This document shows, one piece after another, positions 7,929 to 16,712 of a DNA stretch of 64,000 nucleotides. The notes below the pieces were generated by a model. The model was given only the letters and a program-made list of their open reading frames with translations. It ran no database searches and was not told the origin of the DNA. The position numbers and the translations under genes were made by a program. The DNA comes from Saccharothrix sp. NRRL B-16314 (GTDB lineage Bacteria; Actinomycetota; Actinomycetes; Mycobacteriales; Pseudonocardiaceae), in contig NZ_JNXC01000040.1 in assembly GCF_000716595.1 (NCBI RefSeq), positions 139,290 through 203,289 of the forward strand, given 5' to 3'. Numbering within the stretch: the stretch's first letter is position 1; each line of letters starts with the position of its first letter.

Positions 7929-9674
7929 GTGGACGACTTCTCGGTGCGGGAGATCCCGTTCAGCCACTCGGGGGCGTGGTTCGGCATCTCTCCGGTGGTG
8001 GGGCTCGCCGCCTACGCCGAAGACCTGCACCTCGTGTCCCACCGCAACGGCATGCACGCCGTGCTGTCGCTGGTGCCGGTGGTGGCCGGCGCCAAGGTGC
8101 CCGCGGAGGTCAACGCGGACCCCGCGCTGCTCACCTGGACCGCGGACCGGGCGAGGGTCGCGGCGGCGTTCGAATCGCCCTCGGCGCTCAGGATCACCGG
8201 CGACGGCCTCGGCCTGCGCATCGCCGCGGCGGACCCGACCCTCACGCCCTTCACCGGAACCCACTTCTTCCACGACCCCGTCACCTCGTCGTACGTCTTC
8301 ACCTCCTACGAGACGGGTCACCGCTACCGGGTGACCGTGTTGGCCGGGCACGTGGAGGTGCGAGGCGCTTCCGCGCTCGGCACGGCGGAACGGGCGGTCG
8401 TCGCCGGCGGGGACGGCGGCGAGTGGGAGCTCGTGGTGGAGGAGCTGACGACCGCGCGCGAGCGGTTCTCGACCACCGTGACGTTCGCCGAGGTGGTGGC
8501 CGCCTCGCGGCATTCCTTCGCGCGGTTCGCGGACGCCGTGGCGCCCTGGCGCTCCGAGCGCACCCCTGCCGCCGAAGTGGCCTGCTACGTGCTGTGGTCG
8601 GCCACGGTGAGCCCGGCGGGTTTCGTCCGCCGCCCCGCGGTGCTCATGTCGAAGAACTGGATGGACAAGGTCTGGAGCTGGGACCACTGCTTCAACGCCC
8701 TCGCCCTCGCACCGGGGGCGCCCGACCTGGCGTGGGACCAGTTCCAGGTGGTGTTCGACCACCAGACCGGGGAAGGCGCGCTGCCGGACTCGGTCACGCA
8801 CGCCGAGGTCCTGCACAACTTCGTCAAACCACCCATCCACGGCTGGGCCGCGAGCAGGTTGCGGTCGACGCTGCCCGGCGGTGTCCCGGCAGCCGAACTG
8901 CCGCTGCTGTACCGGCAGTTGGAGGCGTGGACGACCTTCTGGCTCGACCACCGCCGCGCGCCGGGCGAGCCGTTCGCGCACTACGAGCACGGCAACGACA
9001 GCGGCTGGGACAACTCGACGGTCTTCGACGAGCGGCGGCTCGTGCAGTCCGCCGACCTCGCGGCCTTCCTCGTGGTGCAGATGAGGGAACTGGCCTTGCT
9101 GGCGCGGGAGCTCGGTGACCGGACGGCGGCGGAGCGCTGGGAGCGGGAGGCCGACACGATGCTGAACTCGATGCTGACGACGCTGTGGGACGGGACGGCG
9201 TTCACGAGCCGCGCCCTCGACGGCACCTCGCGCACCACGGCGAGCCTGCTCGACCTCATGCCCGTCGTCCTGGGCGCCGACCTGCCTCCCGACGTGCACG
9301 CGAAGCTCGCCGAGGGCGTCGCCCGGCACCTGACCGCGGTCGGCCCCGCCACCGAACGGCCCGACTCACCCCACTACGAAGCCGACGGCTACTGGCGCGG
9401 CCCGGTGTGGGCGCCTTCGACGGTCCTCGTCGAGGACGGCTTGCGCCGAGGGGGCGCGGTCGACCTCGCCGACCAGGTCAGCGCCCGCTTCCGCGCGGTG
9501 TGCGAGAAGAGCGGCTTCGCCGAGAACTTCGACGCCCTCACCGGCGAGGGCCTGCGCGACCGCGCCTACACCTGGACCGCGAGTGCCTACCTGCTGCTCG
9601 CCGCGGACGCCGAGGCCCGACTGGCCGAAGCGGGCGGCAGCGCTCCGGATCGCCCCGCCACGTCGGCGGGGTAG
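7929..9674 (+). CDS. MGH1-like / GH63-type glycoside hydrolase, probably cytoplasmic
   Basis: The protein has 581 residues and a GTG start with AAGGGGGA upstream. There is no export signal. The (alpha/alpha)6-barrel signatures of GH63/GH37-like enzymes are visible: SKNWMDKVWSWDHCFNALAL in the middle, YEHGNDSGWDNSTVFD, and YWRGPVWAPSTVLVEDGLRR near the end. These barrels hydrolyse alpha-linked disaccharides or oligosaccharides (glucosylglycerate, mannosylglycerate, nigerose-like, trehalose). Being the last gene of the importer operon, it probably processes the imported oligosaccharide inside the cell. Substrate unknown. Confidence 0.82.
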   Translation: MDDFSVREIPFSHSGAWFGISPVVGLAAYAEDLHLVSHRNGMHAVLSLVPVVAGAKVPAEVNADPALLTWTADRARVAAAFESPSALRITGDGLGLRIAAADPTLTPFTGTHFFHDPVTSSYVFTSYETGHRYRVTVLAGHVEVRGASALGTAERAVVAGGDGGEWELVVEELTTARERFSTTVTFAEVVAASRHSFARFADAVAPWRSERTPAAEVACYVLWSATVSPAGFVRRPAVLMSKNWMDKVWSWDHCFNALALAPGAPDLAWDQFQVVFDHQTGEGALPDSVTHAEVLHNFVKPPIHGWAASRLRSTLPGGVPAAELPLLYRQLEAWTTFWLDHRRAPGEPFAHYEHGNDSGWDNSTVFDERRLVQSADLAAFLVVQMRELALLARELGDRTAAERWEREADTMLNSMLTTLWDGTAFTSRALDGTSRTTASLLDLMPVVLGADLPPDVHAKLAEGVARHLTAVGPATERPDSPHYEADGYWRGPVWAPSTVLVEDGLRRGGAVDLADQVSARFRAVCEKSGFAENFDALTGEGLRDRAYTWTASAYLLLAADAEARLAEAGGSAPDRPATSAG

Positions 9675-9675
9675 C

Positions 9676-9687
9676 CGAACCGGTCCG
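9676..9687. promoter_or_regulatory. Putative LacI-family operator upstream of the secreted glycosidase
   Basis: CGAACCGGTCCG matches the core of the perfect palindrome at 4921-4934 at 11 of 12 positions. It lies just after the MGH1-like gene stop and 49 bases before the GTG of the next gene. This suggests that the secreted glycosidase has its own promoter under the same repressor. Confidence 0.5.
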
Positions 9688-9736
9688 ATCGCGAACCCCC
9701 GCTGTGCAAACCCTTTCTACGACAAAGGAGTCACGC

Positions 9737-11569
9737 GTGGCCCACACACCCGCACGACGGCGAGGCCGTGGTCTCGCCGCGGTCACCGCGCTGGTCGCGT
9801 CCGCGTTAGCGTCCGTGGTCGCACCAGGCCCGTCCGCCCTGGCCGGGGACGAGTCGATCTCCGTCGACTTCTCCACCGCCGGCGGTTCACCGACCTACCG
9901 GGCCTCCGGCTGGATCTACGGCATGACCGAGGACGCGGCCGGTCCCGCCGACCACTTCTACCGCGACGTGAAGTTCCGGTACATGCGCGCCGGAGGCGCT
10001 CAGCTCGACAGCCCCGGCGGCTGGGTGACGGGCAAGTACGACCGCCGGTGGAACGCCACGCGCGCGCAACTGCTGCGCACCCGGTCGCTGGGCGGCGAGT
10101 TCATCCTGCTGCCGCACGACCTGTGGGGCGCCGACGGCTACCCGATCTCCCGCTTCCCCGGTGACAACGGCAACTGGACCGACTACGACAACTTCCTCAC
10201 CCGCCTGATCGCCGACGTGCGGGCCACGGGCGTCCCGGTCCAGTGGGACCTGTGGAACGAACCCAACATCACCCTGTTCTGGAACCGCCCGCAGGCGCAG
10301 TACTTCGAGCTGTGGCGGCGCACCTACCAACGCGTCCGCGCCGCGTTCCCCGAGCAGCTGATCGTCGGGCCGAGCTTCGCGGGCGTGCCGACGACCAACG
10401 GGGCGTGGTGGAACCAGTACCTCGACTTCGTCCGCGGCTCGAACACGGTGCCCGACATCATCAGCTGGCACTCGCTGCCCGGCGACCCGGTGGCGAACGT
10501 GGCGGCGGCGAACACCACGCTGGACGCGCGCGGCATCCCGCACCCGCGCCCGTACCAGATCAACGAGTACGGCGCGGGCAACGAGCAGAACCCCGGTGAC
10601 GGCGCCTGGTACGTCGCGCGCCTGGAGCGGGCCGGCGCGGACGGCCTGCGCGCCAACTGGGCCAGCGCGGGCAACCTGCACAACGACCTCGGCAACCTGC
10701 TCGTCCGCAACCAGTCGGGGCAGCACCTGCCGAAGGGCGAGTGGTGGGTCTACCGCTTCTACGGCTCGCAGACGGGGCAGATCGCCTCCGTCACGCCCAG
10801 CCCGGCCTACGACGCGTTCGCCACGAAGGCGAACGGTGTCGTGAAGGTCCTGGTCGGCGGCGGCGGCACCACCGGCAACATCGCCGTCGACCTGCGGCGG
10901 TTGGACGCGACGAGCGGCGTCGTGCAGGACAACCAGGTGCGGGTGGTCGCCCAGCGCATCCCGCACAACAACGGCGGTGCCGTCCAGGGGCCGATCACCA
11001 TCCAGAACTCCGTGGTGACGTTGTCCGGCAACGGCACCACGGTCAACCTCCCGCACACCAACGCCGACGACGCCTTCACCATCACGCTGCTCCCGCCGTC
11101 GAGCCGCGGTGTCGCGTCCGTGGCCGTCGCCCAGCACTCGCAGCAGTGCCTGGACAACGCGAACCGGGGCACCGCGGACGGCAACCGGCAGCAGCAGTTC
11201 CACTGCGACGGCGGAGACCAGCAGCTGTGGGACTTCCGGCCGGTGGCCGATGCCGCCGACACCTACACCGTCGTCAACCAGCAGACCGGCAAGTGCCTCG
11301 ACGTGAACGGCGTGTCGTCGGCCGATGGCGCCGCAGTGCAGCAGTGGACGTGCATCGCCGGGGCGCGGAACCAGCAGTTCACCTTGCGGAAGGTCACCTA
11401 CTCGGGCAACGACCGCCACGACTACCAGCTCGTCGCCCGGCACAGCGGCAAGTGCGTCGACGTCAGCACGATCTCCACGGCGGCACGCGCCCTGGTCCAC
11501 CAGTGGACGTGCAACCCCGCCGGGCAGGGCAGCCCGCTCAACCAGACCTGGCGGCTCTGGGGCTTCTGA
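9737..11569 (+). CDS. Secreted clan GH-A glycoside hydrolase with C-terminal ricin-type lectin domain
   Basis: The protein has 610 residues from a GTG preceded by AAAGGAG; the frame is open upstream but the signal peptide (basic AHTPARRRGRG, hydrophobic core, cleavage near ALAGD) begins here. The catalytic barrel shows WDLWNEPN (general acid/base Glu175) and YQINEYG (nucleophile candidate Glu277), typical of clan GH-A and broadly GH39-like. Residues from about 470 form a ricin B / CBM13 beta-trefoil with repeated QQW/QxF motifs and paired cysteines, which binds polysaccharide. Extracellular action on a plant or microbial glycan fits the neighbouring importer and arabinofuranosidase. Confidence 0.85.
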   Translation: MAHTPARRRGRGLAAVTALVASALASVVAPGPSALAGDESISVDFSTAGGSPTYRASGWIYGMTEDAAGPADHFYRDVKFRYMRAGGAQLDSPGGWVTGKYDRRWNATRAQLLRTRSLGGEFILLPHDLWGADGYPISRFPGDNGNWTDYDNFLTRLIADVRATGVPVQWDLWNEPNITLFWNRPQAQYFELWRRTYQRVRAAFPEQLIVGPSFAGVPTTNGAWWNQYLDFVRGSNTVPDIISWHSLPGDPVANVAAANTTLDARGIPHPRPYQINEYGAGNEQNPGDGAWYVARLERAGADGLRANWASAGNLHNDLGNLLVRNQSGQHLPKGEWWVYRFYGSQTGQIASVTPSPAYDAFATKANGVVKVLVGGGGTTGNIAVDLRRLDATSGVVQDNQVRVVAQRIPHNNGGAVQGPITIQNSVVTLSGNGTTVNLPHTNADDAFTITLLPPSSRGVASVAVAQHSQQCLDNANRGTADGNRQQQFHCDGGDQQLWDFRPVADAADTYTVVNQQTGKCLDVNGVSSADGAAVQQWTCIAGARNQQFTLRKVTYSGNDRHDYQLVARHSGKCVDVSTISTAARALVHQWTCNPAGQGSPLNQTWRLWGF

Positions 11570-12015
11570 TGTTCACGCTCACACAAGGCGGCCGGTGGGC
11601 TGGGCGGCCTGCCGGTTGCAGCTCAACGGACGACGGCATTCTTCGTGCAGGGAGGTAGCTACGGCTGACTTGTGACGGTCGAGATACGTTGCAGCCGCTA
11701 AAGTGAGCGTGAACATTTTAGCGGCTCGCAGCGTTGACGCCCCGGTCCGGCGGTGGTTACTGTGCTGACAGCCGCCACGACCGCCCGTCAACGACGACGA
11801 TGGGGACTCCGATGCGACGAACACGGCGAACCGCTCACGTTCCGACACGGTGTGGATCGTTGCCGCCGCAGTGCGTTCCCCGTCGCGGTCGGATGTCCTG
11901 AAGACCCGACGTCCAGACTTCCTGCGGTCGTCGTCGCATCACCGCGCTCCTCCTGCGCGACTCGCCGCACCGGCTCTGCCACGTCATCGGCGTTCCCCAA
12001 CCCACAGGAGAGCTC
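11570..12015. other. 446-base intergenic region carrying nested inverted repeats
   Basis: No credible gene is seen. The region holds the leader and presumably the promoter of the GH127 gene at 12016. Its main content is a 10-bp inverted repeat around a 14-base element at 11693-11726, plus the reverse complement of that element at 11569-11582. The 290 bases nearest the GH127 start show nothing I can assign. Confidence 0.6.
11693..11726. promoter_or_regulatory. Candidate operator or hairpin: AGCCGCTAAA - 14 bases - TTTAGCGGCT
   Basis: Perfect 10-bp inverted repeats (11693-11702 and 11717-11726) enclose exactly GTGAGCGTGAACAT. The reverse complement of that 14-mer occurs at 11569-11582, overlapping the stop of the upstream gene. 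The 14-mer resembles the GTTAGCGCTAAC operators used by LacI-family regulators of actinobacterial hemicellulase genes (9 of 12 positions). It is probably a regulatory site for the GH127 gene; it could also be a transcription-ending hairpin. Confidence 0.45.
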
Positions 12016-14751
12016 ATGTCGTCACCCCTGAGCCGCCGCACGCTGCTGCAAGCCGTCGGTGTCGCGGCCGTCGCGACGACCGTGCCCGGCCTGACGCCGG
12101 GTTCCGCGGTCGCGGCGACGGTTCCGCCGGTCCGCGGTGACATCGGTGTGTCCGCCCAGGCGTTCGACCTCGGCGAGGTGCGGCTGAGCCCCGGCCGCTG
12201 GATGGACAACCAGAACCGGACGCTGTCGTACCTGCGATTCGTCGACGTGAACCGGTTGCTGTACAACTTCCGCGCCAACCACCGGCTGTCCACCAACGGC
12301 GCGGCGGCGCTGGGCGGCTGGGAAGCGCCGAACTTCCCGTTCCGCACCCACAGCCAGGGGCACTTCCTCAGCGCGTGGGCGCAGGCGTGGGCGGTGCTCG
12401 GCGACACCACGTCCCGGGACCGGGCCAACTACATGGTCGCCGAGTTGGCCAAGTGCCAGGCGAACAACGCGGCGGCCGGGTTCAACACCGGTTACCTGTC
12501 AGGATTCCCGGAGTCGGACTTCGACGCGATGGAGGCGGGCTCGCCCAAGTCGGTGTCCTACTACTCGCTGCACAAGACGTTGGCGGGTCTGCTGGACGTG
12601 TGGCGGTACATCGGCAACGTGCAGGCGCGTGACGTGCTGCTGCGGTTCGCGGGCTGGGTGGACTGGCGCACGGCCCGGTTGTCCTACAGCCAGATGCAGC
12701 GGGTGCTGGGCACGGAGTTCGGCGGCATGAACGCGGTGCTGACCGACCTGTACCAGCAGACGGGGGACAGCCGGTGGCTCGCCGCGGCGCAGCGGTTCGA
12801 CCACGCCGCCGTGTTCGACCCGTTGGCGGCCAACCAGGACCGGCTCAGCGGGCTGCACGCCAACACTCAGGTGCCGAAGTGGATCGGCGCCGCGCGTGAG
12901 TACAAGGCCACGGGCACGACCCGCTACCGCGACATCGCGTCGAACGCGTGGAACATCACGGTGGGCGCGCACACCTACGTCATCGGCGGCAACAGCCAGG
13001 CCGAGCACTTCCGCGGGCCGAACGCCATCGCCGCCTACCTCAGCACCGACACGGCCGAGGCGTGCAACACCTACAACATGCTCAAGCTGACCCGCGAGCT
13101 GTGGCTGCTGGACCCGAACCGGGCGGCCTACTTCGACTTCTACGAGCGCGCCCTGCTCAACCACCTCCTCGGCCAGCAGAACACGGCCGACTCGCACGGC
13201 CACATCTGCTACTTCACCGGCCTCAACCCGGGCCACCGGCGCGGCAACACCGGACCTGCCTGGGGCGGCGGCAACTGGAGCACCGACTACGGCACGTTCT
13301 GGTGCTGCCAGGGGACCGCGCTGGAGGTCAACACGTCGCTGGCGGGCTCCGTGTACTTCCACAACGGCACCACGCTCACGGTGAACCTGTACACGCCGTC
13401 GGTGCTGACGTGGGCGCAGCGGGGGATCACCGTCACCCAGACCACGACCTACCCCGCCTCCGACACCACCACGCTGACCGTGACGGGCAGCGTGAGCGGG
13501 TCGTGGACGATGCGCCTGCGCATCCCCGCCTGGACCACCGGCGCGACGGTCAGCGTCAACGGCGCGGTGCAGGACATCACGACGACCCCCGGCACTTACG
13601 CCGCACTGACCCGGTCGTGGGCTTCCGGTGACACGGTGACGGTCCGCCTGCCGATGCGCGTCGTGATGCAGCCCTCGAACGACAACCCCGCCGTCGTCGC
13701 GATCACGTACGGACCGGTCGTGCTGTCGGGCAACTACGGCAACACCACCCTGAGCAGGCTCCCCGTGCTCGACACGACCTCGATCACCCGCACCGGTACC
13801 TCGGGCTTGGCGTTCACCGCGCGGGCCGACGGCGCGACGGTCAACCTCGGGCCGTTCTACGACGCGCACGGCCACAACTACACCGTCTACTGGAGCACCA
13901 GCGGCGGTGGTGGCGGCTCGGCGGGCGGCTACCGGCTGGTCAACGCGGCCACCGGCCTGGTGCTGGGCGTGCAGGACATGTCGACCTCCGACGGCGGCCT
14001 CGCCGTGCAGTGGAACGACACGGGAACCGCCGACCACAACTGGGAACTGGTCGCCGACGGCAGCGCCGTGCGGCTGCGCAACCTGAACAGCGGCAAGGTG
14101 CTCGGCGTCGAGAACATGTCCACCGCGGACAACGCCCGCGTCCTGCAGTGGAGCAACACCGGCAGCGCCGACCACAAGTGGACCGTCCTCGACAACGGCG
14201 ACGGCACCCACAAGGTGCGCAACGGCAACAGCGGCAAGCTGCTCGCCATCCTCGACGGCTCCACCGCCGCGGGCGCCCAAGCCGTGCAGGACCAGGACAA
14301 CGGGTCCGCCGACAACCGCTGGCGCTTCGTGCCGACCGGTGCCCGCCGCGTCCAGAACCTCGCGAGCGGCCTGGTCCTGGGCGTGCAGAACATGTCGACC
14401 GCCGACGGTGGCCTGGCCGTGCAGTGGGACGACAACGGCACCGCCGACCACCTCTGGACCGCCGTCGTGGACCCCGACGGGTACTTCCGGCTGCGCAACT
14501 CGCACAGCGGCAAGGTGTTGGGCGTCGAGAACGCCGCCAACGCCAACGGCGCCCGGGTGCTCCAGTGGTCCGACAACGGCACCAACGACCACAAGTGGCG
14601 GCTGCGCCACGGCGCCAACGGCTACTTCCGCATCCAGTGCGGCAACGGCGGGCGCGTCCTCGGCGTCAACGGTGCCTCCACCGCACGCGGCGCGCAGATC
14701 GTCATCTGGGACGACAACGGCACCAACGACCACCTGTGGCGGTTCATCTGA
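12016..14751 (+). CDS. Secreted GH127-family beta-L-arabinofuranosidase with ricin-type lectin repeats
   Basis: The protein has 911 residues. The N-terminus is a Tat signal (SRRTLLQAVGVAAV, cleavage near AVAA). The GH127 (DUF1680) catalytic domain spans about residues 45-620. The zinc/nucleophile set known from HypBA1 is intact: candidate acid/base Glu330 (AEHF), Glu348 and Cys350 (EACNTYNML) and the Cys430-Cys431 pair (FWCCQG). After a GGGGGS linker, about 280 residues hold lectin-like beta-trefoil repeats with recurrent NxxSGKVLGV and VQWxDNGTADHxW motifs. It removes beta-L-arabinofuranose from hydroxyproline-rich glycans or arabinans outside the cell, the lectin holding the substrate. Confidence 0.92.
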   Translation: MSSPLSRRTLLQAVGVAAVATTVPGLTPGSAVAATVPPVRGDIGVSAQAFDLGEVRLSPGRWMDNQNRTLSYLRFVDVNRLLYNFRANHRLSTNGAAALGGWEAPNFPFRTHSQGHFLSAWAQAWAVLGDTTSRDRANYMVAELAKCQANNAAAGFNTGYLSGFPESDFDAMEAGSPKSVSYYSLHKTLAGLLDVWRYIGNVQARDVLLRFAGWVDWRTARLSYSQMQRVLGTEFGGMNAVLTDLYQQTGDSRWLAAAQRFDHAAVFDPLAANQDRLSGLHANTQVPKWIGAAREYKATGTTRYRDIASNAWNITVGAHTYVIGGNSQAEHFRGPNAIAAYLSTDTAEACNTYNMLKLTRELWLLDPNRAAYFDFYERALLNHLLGQQNTADSHGHICYFTGLNPGHRRGNTGPAWGGGNWSTDYGTFWCCQGTALEVNTSLAGSVYFHNGTTLTVNLYTPSVLTWAQRGITVTQTTTYPASDTTTLTVTGSVSGSWTMRLRIPAWTTGATVSVNGAVQDITTTPGTYAALTRSWASGDTVTVRLPMRVVMQPSNDNPAVVAITYGPVVLSGNYGNTTLSRLPVLDTTSITRTGTSGLAFTARADGATVNLGPFYDAHGHNYTVYWSTSGGGGGSAGGYRLVNAATGLVLGVQDMSTSDGGLAVQWNDTGTADHNWELVADGSAVRLRNLNSGKVLGVENMSTADNARVLQWSNTGSADHKWTVLDNGDGTHKVRNGNSGKLLAILDGSTAAGAQAVQDQDNGSADNRWRFVPTGARRVQNLASGLVLGVQNMSTADGGLAVQWDDNGTADHLWTAVVDPDGYFRLRNSHSGKVLGVENAANANGARVLQWSDNGTNDHKWRLRHGANGYFRIQCGNGGRVLGVNGASTARGAQIVIWDDNGTNDHLWRFI

Positions 14752-15316
14752 GCCGTCGTCGGACTCTCGGGACCGGCTCGCCCGTGTAATCCGGGCGAGC
14801 CGGTGAGGTCTGGCCTGCGCTGTCCGATGCGGCTGCGCAGGCGGCCTGCATCTGCGCCGCGACGGTGGGGCCGCTCGGCGCCGGCCTTAGGCGGGCTCGT
14901 GGTCCGAGGTGGGCTTCGCGGAGTTCGTCCATGAAGGCTTCCCACAGCGGTGGGCCGCCCACGGCGAGCACTTCCGCGCGGGCGGCGTGCACGTCGGTCA
15001 CCGGGAGGTGCCGTGCTCCCCAGACGTTGAGCTGGGCGAAGACGGGCACCAGCTGGATCGCCTGCTCGGTCAGGTTGTAGGTGACCTTCTGCTTGTGCGA
15101 GGGGTCGTCGGCCTTGGTGAGCAACCCGTGCTCGACGAGCACGGCGAGCCGGTCGGCGAGGATGTTCGAGGAGATCCGCTCGGGACCGGCGAGCAGTTCG
15201 CGGAAGTGCCGCGCGCCGCCGAAGATCACGTCGCGGAGGACCAGCAGGGTCCAGCGGTCGCCGAATATCTCCAGCGACAGGTTGATCGGGCAGTTCGACC
15301 GCGTGTCCTTCCGCAT
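14744..15316 (-). CDS. HxlR-family winged-helix transcriptional regulator
   Basis: The protein has 190 residues from the ATG at 15316, supported by GGAGGTG; an upstream in-frame start at 15355 is less likely. It starts with the HxlR pattern: a cysteine near the N-terminus (SNCPINLSLEIFGDRWTLLVLRD), then FGGARHFRELL, ISSNILADRL and LVEHGLL. It is divergent from the MFS exporter at 15467, its probable target. The last 60 or so residues are Arg/Ala-rich and extend beyond the usual family length. Its 3' end overlaps the convergent GH127 gene by 8 bases and contains a strong hairpin (14772-14804). Confidence 0.88.
   Translation of the reverse strand: MRKDTRSNCPINLSLEIFGDRWTLLVLRDVIFGGARHFRELLAGPERISSNILADRLAVLVEHGLLTKADDPSHKQKVTYNLTEQAIQLVPVFAQLNVWGARHLPVTDVHAARAEVLAVGGPPLWEAFMDELREAHLGPRARLRPAPSGPTVAAQMQAACAAASDSAGQTSPARPDYTGEPVPRVRRRLR
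14772..14804 (+). terminator. Hairpin terminator after GH127, inside the 3' end of the HxlR gene
   Basis: A perfect 13-bp stem (ACCGGCTCGCCCG with its complement at 14792-14804) and a 7-base loop lie 20 bases after the GH127 stop. It coincides with the C-terminal codons of the convergent HxlR gene. Confidence 0.7.
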
Positions 15317-15368
15317 CGCACCCACACCTCCGGACCGGTTGCCTACCCGCGCCATTGTGCCCTAGTGT

Positions 15369-15380
15369 GCAACTGGTTGC
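15369..15380. promoter_or_regulatory. Possible operator between hxlR-like and MFS genes
   Basis: GCAACTGGTTGC has 5-bp inverted arms around a 2-base centre and lies in the 150-base divergent region. HxlR proteins usually bind such dyads near the target promoter. A related half (CCGGTTGCC) occurs at 15336-15342. Inference from position only. Confidence 0.35.
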
Positions 15381-15466
15381 GAAATGAGAGCAGTTTGCCC
15401 GGACGCGGTGCGCTGACGGCTGCTCGCCTCGCGACGTCCAACGAGCATCCACAAAGGACGGTCTGC

Positions 15467-16678
15467 ATGAGTGCGCGGCAAACGACGTCGAGTCGGGGGA
15501 GTGCGACCCTCGTCCTGGTCACGCTGTTCTTCGGTGTGTTCGTGATGGGCTGCGCGGAATTGCTCGTGGTCGGTGTGCTGGATCTGATAGCGGCGGACCT
15601 GGGCGTATCCGTGTCCGCTGCCGGCGCTCTGGTGACCTCGTTCGCGCTGGGCATCGCGATCGGCGGCCCGGCCCTGACCATGCTGACGATGGAGGTGGAC
15701 AAGCGGACCGTCCTGATCGGCGCGCTCGTCGTGTTCCTCCTTGCCAACGTGGTCCTGGTGTCGACCTCCGCTTACGGCTTGGCCATCGCGGTCCGCTTCA
15801 TCGCCGGCGCGGTCGAGGGCCTGTTCATCGGTGTCGCGTTCGTGGCGGGCCTGTCGATCGTCCCGCCGGAGCGCGCGGGCAGGGCGATCTCCGTGATCAT
15901 CTCCGGTGTCACGGTGTCGGCCGCGGTGGGTGTGCCGCTGGGGACGTTGGCCGGCCAGGGGTTCGGCTGGCGCGGCTCGTTCACCGCGGTCATCGCGCTC
16001 TGCGTGCTCGCGCTGATCGCGACAGCGGTGCTGGTCCCCCCGGTGGCCGGCACCGGTCGCGGCGGCACCGGCCAGGCGAAGTACGCGTTCGCACCCCGGG
16101 TGCTCGCCATGCTGACCCTGAACGTCGCGGTGTTCGCGTCGCTGTACACGGCCCTGACCTACGTCGTGCCGTTCCTGCAGGACGTCACGGGCGTCACCGG
16201 TGCGGTGGTCAGCGCGTTCCTGTTCGCCTACGGCCTGGCCACCGCGGTGGGCTCCTTCGGGGGCGGCCGGTTCGCCGACAAGAACGCCACGGCCACCTTG
16301 ATCGTCGCGACCGTCGGCACTGCGGTCGCCCTGCTGGCGCTCCACTTCGTCGGTTCCAGCCCGCTCCTCGTGGCGCTCGTGCTGCCGGTGTGGGGTGTGC
16401 TCGCCATGAGCATGGCACCGGCGCTCCAGCTCCGCGTGGTGACCCTGGCCGGCCCCGGCGCCGGGTTGGCGTCCTCGCTGCCCGCCTCCGCGGTCAACGT
16501 GGGCATCGCGGTGGGCTCGGCTGCCGGCGGTGCGGCGATCAGCGGATTCGGCCCCTCCGCCCCCATCCTGACCGGTGCGGCCATTGCCGGGATCGGCATC
16601 GTGCTCGCCTGGGCCACCAGCCACCTCAAGCCGCCGGTGGTCGAGCAGGCGGCGGAGCCTGCTGCCCGACCGTCCTGA
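15467..16678 (+). CDS. MFS exporter, CmlR/arabinose-efflux-like (12 TM)
   Basis: The protein has 403 residues from the ATG at 15467; AAAGGA lies upstream and the open frame before it has no membrane character. About 12 hydrophobic segments are seen, starting with TLVLVTLFFGVFVMGCAELLVVG. MFS loop and motif features are visible (EVDKRTVL between helices 2 and 3, RFIAGAVEGLFIG, SGVTVSAAVGVPLGTLAGQGFGWR). Members of this DHA1-like group export drugs or sugars. Divergence from an HxlR regulator suggests inducible efflux of a toxic compound. Substrate unknown. Confidence 0.9.
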   Translation: MSARQTTSSRGSATLVLVTLFFGVFVMGCAELLVVGVLDLIAADLGVSVSAAGALVTSFALGIAIGGPALTMLTMEVDKRTVLIGALVVFLLANVVLVSTSAYGLAIAVRFIAGAVEGLFIGVAFVAGLSIVPPERAGRAISVIISGVTVSAAVGVPLGTLAGQGFGWRGSFTAVIALCVLALIATAVLVPPVAGTGRGGTGQAKYAFAPRVLAMLTLNVAVFASLYTALTYVVPFLQDVTGVTGAVVSAFLFAYGLATAVGSFGGGRFADKNATATLIVATVGTAVALLALHFVGSSPLLVALVLPVWGVLAMSMAPALQLRVVTLAGPGAGLASSLPASAVNVGIAVGSAAGGAAISGFGPSAPILTGAAIAGIGIVLAWATSHLKPPVVEQAAEPAARPS

Positions 16679-16712
16679 CGGACCGTTCGGTCGACGGCCT
16701 CCTCGTCTCCCG

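Noticed and set aside
16664..16694. Possible terminator between the MFS and Vgb-like genes
   Set aside because: Only a 6-bp arm pair (CGACCG/CGGTCG) with a long loop is visible, too weak to call.
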